Shown one piece after another: positions 51,196 to 58,803 of a stretch of 64,000 bases of DNA; within the stretch, counting starts at the first letter, position 1, and every line of letters starts with the position of its first letter. The position numbers and the translations under genes were made by a program. The notes beneath the pieces are model-generated. The model had not been told where the DNA came from. It did not search any database and saw only the letters and a list, made by a program, of their open reading frames with translations. The stretch lies in assembly GCA_947385955.1 (NCBI GenBank), contig CANDNA010000008.1, positions 38,206 to 102,205 of the forward strand. The letters are read 5' to 3'. This stretch comes from an uncultured Clostridia bacterium. GTDB taxonomy: Bacteria; Bacillota; Clostridia; Lachnospirales; Lachnospiraceae.

Positions 51196-54185
51196 GTATG
51201 TACCTCTTTTTTTATGACAGATTGCCGTTTCATGATATCCTGTAAGTCAGGAACCGGGCTGTATCCCACAGACTTCTTCGGTTTTTCCTGCTTTATTTCT
51301 TTTTTCAGATCATCCAGAATAAGATACAGATCACTTTCAACCATCGTTTCCAGCTCCAGCTTTCCTGTATCCACTGCCTTCAGCATTCTCTCTGTAAGCA
51401 TTTCCTGTATATTCCGATTAACTACCTCCAGAGTTTGCGGCTGCATTCCCGCAGAAATATTTTCTGCACTGAATAATCCCGGAGAAATATCGCCGCCTGT
51501 CGGTTGATTTCTTTCAATATTTCTGACAAACCTGTCAACCTCTTTGTCCAGCTCCAATTCAAAAATGCCATTATCGTCCATGATTTCACTCTTTGAAATG
51601 TTTCTGGAAACATCATCTGTCTGTATTTCTTTCTCTACAATGTAATTTCTGGGATCGCTGTCACTGTCAGCCAAGAGTGCATACCTCTTATGCTTTGTAA
51701 GATCATACTTTCTGGACCGAAACGGGAAATATCCCCGCACAATTAAAATGCATTCCCTTGTATCAAGCGTGGTAATCTCTTCTGTACTCATCAATTCACG
51801 TCCCAAAACATCCCAGGATCTTGAAAAGGAACCCTGGTAACCGGTAGAATGGCTGGTAGATCTCTTGTCAATCGTGGCTTTTCCAAGCTGTTTCTGGAGG
51901 TACTCCACAGTACTCGGCTCCTTTCCTCCAAGAAACAGAAAAGAATCACAGTTACCGGCAATCGTTTCCCATTCCTTTTCATACATCGCTTTAAGCTGCG
52001 ATATATTTTGTAAAATAGGCACTGCAGATATATTCCTTGAGCGCATAGTGGCAATCAGTTTATCAAAATCAGGGATCGGGGTAATATTGGCAAATTCATC
52101 CAGCATACACTGTACTGGTATCGGAAGTCTCCCACCATTTGCTCCAAAATCAGGGATATCTTTCAGTCCAAATTCATACCGGATAAGATTTTCCTGAAAC
52201 CGGATTTTCCGTTCCAACTCCTTTACCTTCAGATGAAGTTCTTCCCGGATTTTATGCTGACGCCTGGAAAGCCCGGATATTGTCTGATTTATCTTTTTTA
52301 CAGACTCCCTGCTCTGCTTTATTTTTTCCAGTTTGGCTTCCAAAGCTCCTCTGCTTCCATATTCATAAACCCTGGAACTCAGATCATTGATAAGAGCCTG
52401 TACATCTTCAAGAAAATACTTATCTGCCATTTTCAGTTGATGTTTGTACTGTTTCCTGTTTTTTTCCTGATTCCGAAATATACCTGCCGGTTTTCTGACT
52501 GCCATCTTCTTTATGCCAAATTCCCTGGCTATCCGTTCTTCAATTACTTCTTTTTTGGCACAGCACTCATCCAGCCTCTTTTTTACTGCTTCCACTTCCT
52601 GTTGAGAACGAAATGTCCGGATCACTTCTTCCTGTTCCTGATACTCTCTCAGATATCTTTCCAATGTACCCCTGCGATTTTTCAGACGCAGCATACAGGA
52701 GATCATGGTTTCTGCATATTCTTTTACATACTCTTCCAATGTGAGCACACTTCCGTCTGTACTTCTGTATACTGCACAACCTTTTTCTGCATTCCACACC
52801 GGAAAATCTTTATGGGGCAATCCAAATTCATATTCGCAGTCCTGTATCATCTTCCGGATTTTCTGATAAATCAAAAATCTCTGATTATCTGCCACAACCT
52901 TGTTATACATCTGCGTTGCTTTCAGAAGTTTCTTCCATTTCCTGTGCAATGACTGTGGCGTCCGGAAGCGTATCTTATTATTTTCCCATTCCAGCTTTCC
53001 AAAATCTGCCACAAAATACAGCTCGTTAAACAACTGGGAATACAGAATGGATGCCATAAAGTTAAAAGACTGGTCACTGTCCGAAGTAAGGATAAACAGC
53101 GCCGTTTTCCGATTTCCTACCTTATCCAGCTCCATCGTGTCTGTAAGCGTCATATCCTGTACATCCGGCATACGGAAAGGATTCATACGTGCAGCAATTG
53201 AAATCAGTATGGACTTGGCAGTTTTGCCTGCCGCTTTTTTGAAATCTTTATAAATAGCAACCGGAAGATATCCTTCTCCTTTACGTTCTTCCAAATCTTC
53301 AAAGATATAATCCAACTCTGACTTTCTGCTTTCATCTTCTTCACTGGCGCCAGCCATGCTGATCAGCTTCATCAACGTTTTGAAATTTACAGATGCCCTT
53401 TCCAGTTCCATCCACATATATAAAATCAACGCATAAATAAGAAGAATCTCTGATTTTTCCCAAAAAGGATCTGCTCCCGCTCCCATTTTTCCTTCCGGAT
53501 TTGTATTTTTAATAATTTGATTTGTCAGCTTATATGCATCTGAAGGTTTATGGATATATGCCATCGGGTTATAACAGTCAGAATGAAGCCGGTCTATCAG
53601 ATTAAGCACTTTAATCACATATCCGTTCTGCTTTAACATACAGGCAGTGCTTTTCAGTAATTCTCCTTTTGGATCTGTAATTACATAACTGCTTCCACAC
53701 TGCATCAGATTCGGTTTTACCAGATACCGGGTCTTACCCGAACCAGAACCACCTACAACCAGAATATTATTGTTCAGAAATGTCTGACGGGTATCCATTG
53801 TAATATATACGTCATCTGTCAGGATCATATTTCTGTCCTCATTCCCCTTTTTGTCAGCCAGCCTCCTGGCTTCTGCATTTGTTGACCATCTCCCGCTTCC
53901 CTGCTCTCTCCCGAACAGCGTTTTTCTTTTCACAAAAAAGATATAACGGAAACCAATAAATGCAGCCAGCATGGAAAGGGACATCGCCCGTATAAAATGC
54001 TGAGTGACATATAAATCAAACGGCCTTTCCCTTATCCTTATATCTGCTTCACGAAACGCCTCCAGAAATGTGATTTTATTGCCCATGTCATAACATATGA
54101 CGGTATGCCAGATATAATAAAGAAAAAACAATGCGCAGATGCCATACATTATGTAAAATTCATATTTTGGTTTATCTTTATCCAT
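51192..54185 (-). CDS. virD4: VirD4/TraG-type coupling protein
   Basis: A 997-residue coupling protein. Two N-terminal membrane helices (YIMYGICALFFLYYIWHTV and SMLAAFIGFRYIFFV) are followed by the ATPase core: Walker A VVGGSGSGKTRYLVKPNL near 145, DPKGELL, LTLTDTMELD, and Walker B VQCMLDEFANITPIPDFD near 710, then EYLQKQLGKATI. About 300 residues of mostly charged coiled coil are inserted between the two halves of the motor, and a long tail follows; common VirD4 proteins have about 600 residues. It should bring the relaxase-DNA complex to the channel. Confidence 0.92.
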   Translation of the reverse strand: MDKDKPKYEFYIMYGICALFFLYYIWHTVICYDMGNKITFLEAFREADIRIRERPFDLYVTQHFIRAMSLSMLAAFIGFRYIFFVKRKTLFGREQGSGRWSTNAEARRLADKKGNEDRNMILTDDVYITMDTRQTFLNNNILVVGGSGSGKTRYLVKPNLMQCGSSYVITDPKGELLKSTACMLKQNGYVIKVLNLIDRLHSDCYNPMAYIHKPSDAYKLTNQIIKNTNPEGKMGAGADPFWEKSEILLIYALILYMWMELERASVNFKTLMKLISMAGASEEDESRKSELDYIFEDLEERKGEGYLPVAIYKDFKKAAGKTAKSILISIAARMNPFRMPDVQDMTLTDTMELDKVGNRKTALFILTSDSDQSFNFMASILYSQLFNELYFVADFGKLEWENNKIRFRTPQSLHRKWKKLLKATQMYNKVVADNQRFLIYQKIRKMIQDCEYEFGLPHKDFPVWNAEKGCAVYRSTDGSVLTLEEYVKEYAETMISCMLRLKNRRGTLERYLREYQEQEEVIRTFRSQQEVEAVKKRLDECCAKKEVIEERIAREFGIKKMAVRKPAGIFRNQEKNRKQYKHQLKMADKYFLEDVQALINDLSSRVYEYGSRGALEAKLEKIKQSRESVKKINQTISGLSRRQHKIREELHLKVKELERKIRFQENLIRYEFGLKDIPDFGANGGRLPIPVQCMLDEFANITPIPDFDKLIATMRSRNISAVPILQNISQLKAMYEKEWETIAGNCDSFLFLGGKEPSTVEYLQKQLGKATIDKRSTSHSTGYQGSFSRSWDVLGRELMSTEEITTLDTRECILIVRGYFPFRSRKYDLTKHKRYALLADSDSDPRNYIVEKEIQTDDVSRNISKSEIMDDNGIFELELDKEVDRFVRNIERNQPTGGDISPGLFSAENISAGMQPQTLEVVNRNIQEMLTERMLKAVDTGKLELETMVESDLYLILDDLKKEIKQEKPKKSVGYSPVPDLQDIMKRQSVIKKEVHT

Positions 54186-54198
54186 TTTTATCCCCGTA

Positions 54199-56082
54199 TT
54201 ATCTTTCCTTTTCTGTTTTTCCTTTCATATTTTTGCTCATATCCATCTCTTCCTTCTCTGCTGGCTTCCTGATCTGATACGGCGCCTTTATCTGTCTTAC
54301 AGATTTTCCATTTTCATTGATCAGATTTCCTTTATTTTTATAGTATTTAACCCCTTTCTGGTCCTCGTAAACGGCCTGCTGTTTTCCCAGTTGGCTCCTC
54401 TGTCCTTCCGACAATGTTTCGCTATCCACTTTGACTTCATACTTGATTTCTGATTTGTCTCCATTTACAAAAATCCTGTCTCCATAAGGATTACGATATG
54501 CTTCAAACCATTCAACTCCATTTTCGTCCTGATGATCCGGCACATTCCCGCCAGGAACAAATGATTCTACTCTACTCATCCCCACTTCATCAAAAGCCAT
54601 AAATTTGAGTTTTTCATCTGTTATCTTTTCTTTTACCTGGTCAAAACTCAGCTTTTTCTCAACCTCAGCTTCCGTATATCCCCTTATCAAAGCCTCTTTA
54701 ATCCGCTCCTGCTTTCCATCAATTTCTCCGGCAAGTGCATCTATACTCTGAATCGATAAATCCCGGTGATGATTCAGCATATCTATAGTTCCCCTCATCT
54801 GATCCGCTGAAAACTCATATCTGATCATATGCTGTATATATTCATTGGGAATCCCGCTTAATTTGGCAGCATAAATATTCTCTATCTGCTCAACATCCAT
54901 GCCTATCATTGCATACTCAAACTGCCCTTCTTTTGCAATCTCCCAAAGAAGTACATCCTTCCAGGTCAAGTCCTTCTTTTCTTCCAGAGAAACCATATAG
55001 TTCCTGATGGCGTTTGCATCATTTTTCAAAATATCCGGACTGAGGATACAGCATTCATACATTTCCTGGATAAACCGTTTTCTCTCTTCAGAAACCCCTT
55101 TAGGCAATGTCATGTCAAGATCCGTCCGTATATTCTTTTTCTGCTCGGATATCACGGAAAAAATATCCTGAATGCGTTCTTTCTGTCCTTCTTCCAGACT
55201 GTCTGCTTTCATAATGTAATTCTCCAGATCCATACAGACAAAATGATCTTCATTATCCAGAAAGCAAATTGCTTTGTTATTCAGCAGACTGATAAAGTTC
55301 CCTTTCGGTATCTCAGCACATATTTTCTCTGCTATGCTGCTTCTGTCCAGACCCGCATCCCCGGTCAGCCTCAGTTTATTCAGGATCTGATTCAAACTGT
55401 TATTTTCTTCTCCAATCTTGATTTCTTTTCCGGACAGTCCTTCCGGAGGTGTCAAAGTCTCTTTTATTCTGGAACCTGATATCCCATCCTTCTGGAAACC
55501 ATGAAGCTGCGCTTCATTGATTCTTTCCTTTCTGACTTCATCCAATATAGAATAGAGAAACGGAACCTGCTGCTTCTTTTCCTCATCCATAAAAAATAAC
55601 TGATCTGCGGTCCGGTTGTTCTCCCGAACATTTTCGACTTGGCTCTCTGTCATTCCTTCCTTTTCTTCAGCATGCTGCCCTTTTGCCCTTTCTTTTTCCA
55701 ACAATCTGGCTTCATAATCCTTCAGAGCCAAACCAACTGCTTTAAGCCTGTTTTTTCCATAATGCATTTTGGGAAAATCTGAGTTTTCTTCCAGAAAAAC
55801 AGCAACGTCAAATTTTTTCATTGATTCATTGAGCAATTCCCTGTCAACTGTTTTTTCTAATTTTATGACTTCAGTTTCCTGCCCCTCTGTTGCCTTTTCG
55901 AAATCTCTGAAATTTACAATTCCACTCAGCACATTGTTTTCCTGCTTCTTTTCTTCCGAGGCTTCCCAGATTTTCCACCCGGCATAGCCAACCAGACCGG
56001 CAAACTTTATCAGTTCCTTCATCGCACTGACGCCTTCTTTGGAAAGACTGAGAATCTCATCTGTTACATCAATATCTACCAT
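54199..56082 (-). CDS. PcfB/DUF3801-like protein with long extension
   Basis: A 627-residue protein. Residues 1-140 match the PcfB/DUF3801 layout (an opening helix, GLVGYAGWKIWEASEEKK, VNFRDFEKATEGQETEVIKL, then KKFDVAVFLEENSD); the rest is an acidic helical region of unknown fold with many S-L-D/E segments and ends in a basic tail. PcfB proteins help link relaxase and coupling protein in Gram-positive conjugation, and it stands here between relaxase and virD4, as expected. It has its own shared-type promoter. Confidence 0.72.
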   Translation of the reverse strand: MVDIDVTDEILSLSKEGVSAMKELIKFAGLVGYAGWKIWEASEEKKQENNVLSGIVNFRDFEKATEGQETEVIKLEKTVDRELLNESMKKFDVAVFLEENSDFPKMHYGKNRLKAVGLALKDYEARLLEKERAKGQHAEEKEGMTESQVENVRENNRTADQLFFMDEEKKQQVPFLYSILDEVRKERINEAQLHGFQKDGISGSRIKETLTPPEGLSGKEIKIGEENNSLNQILNKLRLTGDAGLDRSSIAEKICAEIPKGNFISLLNNKAICFLDNEDHFVCMDLENYIMKADSLEEGQKERIQDIFSVISEQKKNIRTDLDMTLPKGVSEERKRFIQEMYECCILSPDILKNDANAIRNYMVSLEEKKDLTWKDVLLWEIAKEGQFEYAMIGMDVEQIENIYAAKLSGIPNEYIQHMIRYEFSADQMRGTIDMLNHHRDLSIQSIDALAGEIDGKQERIKEALIRGYTEAEVEKKLSFDQVKEKITDEKLKFMAFDEVGMSRVESFVPGGNVPDHQDENGVEWFEAYRNPYGDRIFVNGDKSEIKYEVKVDSETLSEGQRSQLGKQQAVYEDQKGVKYYKNKGNLINENGKSVRQIKAPYQIRKPAEKEEMDMSKNMKGKTEKER

Positions 56083-56119
56083 TTGTTCTTCCTTTCTACT
56101 ACAATGTATTAATCTTTCA

Positions 56120-56147
56120 ATTATAACACATTACATTATAATTGCAA
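56120..56147 (-). promoter_or_regulatory. Shared-type promoter of the PcfB-virD4-T4SS operon
   Basis: On the minus strand: TTGCAA (56142-56147), 16 bases, TATAAT (56120-56125) with core TGTAATGTGTTATAAT. An inverted ACAATGTATTAAT copy lies just below (56101). About 40 bases above the PcfB-like start. Confidence 0.68.
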
Positions 56148-56166
56148 GTTTATTGTTATGAAGAAA

Positions 56167-56194
56167 GCCGGGAACCTGTTTTCAGATTCCCGGC
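56167..56194 (-). terminator. Terminator after the relaxase gene
   Basis: GCCGGGAA (56167-56174) pairs with TTCCCGGC (56187-56194). On the minus strand it is followed by TTTCTTC. A diverged copy with the same loop (CTGTTTTCA) lies at 61313-61340. Confidence 0.75.
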
Positions 56195-56361
56195 CTGCGA
56201 TTTGTTTATGCTGTTTGTTCTTCCTTCCATTCTCTTTGCGGAATTGATTGCTCCCACTTTCAATGTCTGATTCCTGATATTTTCCATGATCCGAAACCAT
56301 GCATAAGTTTTCCAATATCGAAATCTCCACGATATTCACCATTCACATAATGAATATGCTC

Positions 56362-58038
56362 TCACTTTAAAATACTATTTCCTTTCTTCTCTTCCTTTTG
56401 TTTTGTTTCGATATGTATTTCCTTTACCTGATCTCTTATTTTTTCCATATCAGACATTTTTAACATATACTCCTCCTGTTCATTTACCAATGCCTTCATC
56501 TCTGCATATAATCTGCTCCGTTCCTCCCTGATCAGCCCAAGTTCCTCGGTACTGTAATTCCCCCTGCTTAATTCTCGCCTGGCAAAATTTAACTTTTGAA
56601 TATTGTATTTATGTTGGAAATAAAAATCTGTCTTTTCTTTCCCTTCCTCAAGAGAAGCGTATTCCTCTCCTATTGGTCCTAGGGATTCCAAAATGTCTGC
56701 CAGACTATTGTATCTGTCATTTTCCTGTATCCCCCTCTTTTTTTCCTCTATCTGGCTGGTGATATTCTGACAATGAACCGCAAATTGCAGACGGACTTTT
56801 TCTGCATCATCAGCAGAACAAATCCCATATCGGGATATCAGTCCACACCTGCGGACCGTTTTCGTAACCTCTTCCCGAATCTTCCTTTCTTCTGCCAGAC
56901 TCAGCCTGACTGATAAGCTGCCATATTTCCCATTCACACGAACCAGTTTTTCCGGCATTTTTAAAAAATGCTTTATATACCAGGTTTCAAGGAACCCGCG
57001 TTTCACATAATAAGTTCTCCCATTTCTTCTGATAATCCGATACTTCGGATGGCAAAAGTATTTTGCTCCATCCATATAATATCCCCGGAATATAAAATTC
57101 CCCTTTACCATGACTTTCTTATATTGGATTTTGTTTGTTTTTACCAAAACAGTTTTTTCAATACTCTGTGTATCGCGAATCCTTCTCTCAATGGCCTGCC
57201 TGCTATACCTGTCTACAATCTCTCCATTTTTTCTTTTGAAATTCAAAGAAGCATCCCGACGGCCACGCTCTGCTCCTTCCATGATATACGTTATATATTT
57301 TCTCGCTTCTCCATTTTTTGTCTGCCACTTTATCTCATAACCTTTCTTTTTCATTGCATCCAGGTATTCGTCCCAACTGGAACTTATCATAACCGCCTCA
57401 TCAATGTCTGCCCGGATCTTTCGCTTATTCGTCAGTTCCTTTTCTGTCCAGGAATCGTGTGCTTTTGTCCTGCTATAATCAGGAGAAGCAGAATATCTTT
57501 TTGTAACTGTAACTTCTTCCTCATCTTCTCTTTTCCATTCATCCAGTTTGGGCATATCCACTGCTGGAATCCCGTACTTTCTGCACACATCAACATTTAA
57601 CTGACGCAGCCTGACGTAGGAATTAGGATTCTTTTTAAAATCCCGGCTGTTGTTATGCTGATATTTTCTCCCTGTAGTCGATGAAACAGAATTTACGAGA
57701 ATATGATTATGAATCACACCGGAATCCACATGTGTAGCCAAAATATATTCAAACCCATATCTCCCGAATTGTATTTCCGCCAGTTCTGTACCTATCCTCT
57801 GTGCCTCCTCTGGTGTAATCTCATGCTTCGGATCAAACGACTGTACAAAATGGTGAGCCTTTATCTGACTGTCTTTCCCATACTTTTTCCTGACACCCTC
57901 CCAAATCATATTGGCACAGTCAGGAGCAGTCCCACTATAAGATACAAGTTCGCCATCCCGTGTCTTACCGGGATCAGTTATATAATGAATACAATTCTGC
58001 ACCGTTTTTTTAATTTTAATATTTTTAATATAAGCCAT
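56362..58038 (-). CDS. Relaxase (MOBP-type mobilization nuclease)
   Basis: A 558-residue relaxase. The N-terminal nuclease domain has AYIKNIKIKKTVQNCIHYIT, AHHFVQSFDPKHEITPEEA (motif with the first histidine) and THVDSGVIHNHILVNSV (the HxxxxxHxH metal site) at about 100-120. Central parts include SWDEYLDAMKKKGYEIKW; the C-terminus is basic coiled coil. It nicks one strand at oriT, stays attached to it and is passed to the recipient. It overlaps mobC by fourteen bases. The nearby upstream inverted repeats fit an oriT. Confidence 0.93.
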   Translation of the reverse strand: MAYIKNIKIKKTVQNCIHYITDPGKTRDGELVSYSGTAPDCANMIWEGVRKKYGKDSQIKAHHFVQSFDPKHEITPEEAQRIGTELAEIQFGRYGFEYILATHVDSGVIHNHILVNSVSSTTGRKYQHNNSRDFKKNPNSYVRLRQLNVDVCRKYGIPAVDMPKLDEWKREDEEEVTVTKRYSASPDYSRTKAHDSWTEKELTNKRKIRADIDEAVMISSSWDEYLDAMKKKGYEIKWQTKNGEARKYITYIMEGAERGRRDASLNFKRKNGEIVDRYSRQAIERRIRDTQSIEKTVLVKTNKIQYKKVMVKGNFIFRGYYMDGAKYFCHPKYRIIRRNGRTYYVKRGFLETWYIKHFLKMPEKLVRVNGKYGSLSVRLSLAEERKIREEVTKTVRRCGLISRYGICSADDAEKVRLQFAVHCQNITSQIEEKKRGIQENDRYNSLADILESLGPIGEEYASLEEGKEKTDFYFQHKYNIQKLNFARRELSRGNYSTEELGLIREERSRLYAEMKALVNEQEEYMLKMSDMEKIRDQVKEIHIETKQKEEKKGNSILK

Positions 58039-58450
58039 CTGCCTCTTTCTCTTTCAGCTTTTCTTTTATAATCCTCTTCTTCCTCTCCAGACCTTTTCCT
58101 GTATTGGTTCTGATCGTATTCATCATCAGTGTATGCACTTCGCACATCTTTTCTCTGATAACCTGCCAGTCTCCTTTCTCAACATACCCATATTCATTCG
58201 CAAAATGAGCAATCTGGTTAATATTCACGCCAATCTTGTTAATGGCATTCGCCAGCTCAGACAGCCCTTCATAATTCTGTATAACAATAACTCCATCCTT
58301 TACCATATGAAGCAGATATGTATTGACCGGAAGCAGGCATTTTTCCGCATTTTCCTTTATCATCTCATATTCTTCCTCCGATACCCGGAAAGTCACCTTC
58401 CTGCTCTTCCTTCTGTTTTTGTTATATTCCGCTTCTCTTTCTCTTGGCAT
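58025..58450 (-). CDS. mobC: MobC-like relaxosome accessory protein
   Basis: A 141-residue protein starting at ATG 58450 (MPREREAEYNKNRRKSRK) behind GAGG; longer frames read through the palindrome and oriT region. The pattern VTFRVSEEEYEMIKENAEKC, then NEGLSELANAINKIGVNINQIA-like is the ribbon-helix-helix plus MobC signature. It should bind oriT and guide the relaxase. Palindrome copy 6 is 13 bases above, so relaxosome production is probably under the same control as the other palindrome genes. Confidence 0.88.
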   Translation of the reverse strand: MPREREAEYNKNRRKSRKVTFRVSEEEYEMIKENAEKCLLPVNTYLLHMVKDGVIVIQNYEGLSELANAINKIGVNINQIAHFANEYGYVEKGDWQVIREKMCEVHTLMMNTIRTNTGKGLERKKRIIKEKLKEKEADGLY

Positions 58451-58462
58451 ATATGCTACCTC

Positions 58463-58479
58463 ATGTTCGCCGCGAACAT
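58463..58479. promoter_or_regulatory. Palindrome copy 6, before mobC
   Basis: An exact ATGTTCGCCGCGAACAT between the candidate oriT and the ribosome binding site of mobC. Confidence 0.82.
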
Positions 58480-58489
58480 TTTTACAAAG

Positions 58490-58580
58490 GGGATTGGGGA
58501 TTTCCCCAAATTGAAATATGACAAAAATAAAGTCCACTTTATTTTTGTGAATTTGGCGTTTGGACGTCCAAATTCGATTC
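58490..58580. other. Candidate origin of transfer (oriT)
   Basis: Three strong inverted repeats lie side by side just upstream of mobC and relaxase: TTGGGGA/TCCCCAA (58494-58509), ACAAAAATAAAGT/ACTTTATTTTTGT (58521-58548, 13-bp perfect arms), and the perfect palindrome TTTGGACGTCCAAA (58559-58572), itself within GAATTTGG/CCAAATTC (58549-58575). Such clusters next to MOBP relaxase genes are typical of oriT. The nic site cannot be named. Confidence 0.65.
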
Positions 58581-58603
58581 TTGCTAATAAATAATTTATC
58601 CAG

Positions 58604-58632
58604 ATTATAACACATTGTATTTTTATTGTAAA
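58604..58632 (-). promoter_or_regulatory. Shared-type promoter of mobC-relaxase
   Basis: On the minus strand: TTTACA (58627-58632), 17 bases, TATAAT (58604-58609), core TACAATGTGTTATAAT exact. The transcript would run through the candidate oriT and palindrome before mobC. Confidence 0.75.
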
Positions 58633-58726
58633 ATATGTATCACAGAAAAAAATATAGTTAAACAAAAATGGGACTTCTATTCCATCCTGTCCACTCAACA
58701 CAAAACTTTCAACACATAATAAAGAT

Positions 58727-58761
58727 GCCTTGATTTTCCGGAAACAGTGGAAAAGCAAGGC
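58727..58761 (-). terminator. Long hairpin after the NLR-like gene
   Basis: GCCTTGATTTTCC (58727-58739) pairs with GGAAAAGCAAGGC (58749-58761) nearly perfectly. It lies 43 bases past the stop of the TPR gene. A matching hairpin follows the second TPR gene copy at 63049-63091. Confidence 0.75.
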
Positions 58762-58803
58762 TTCTGACCTATGTATTATTTTCTTGTATGCCTGTTTTCT
58801 TTA

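Noticed and set aside
58451..58615. Longer MobC starting at 58615
   Set aside because: The extension is encoded by the oriT repeats and palindrome, with no ribosome binding site at its start; ATG 58450 has GAGG.
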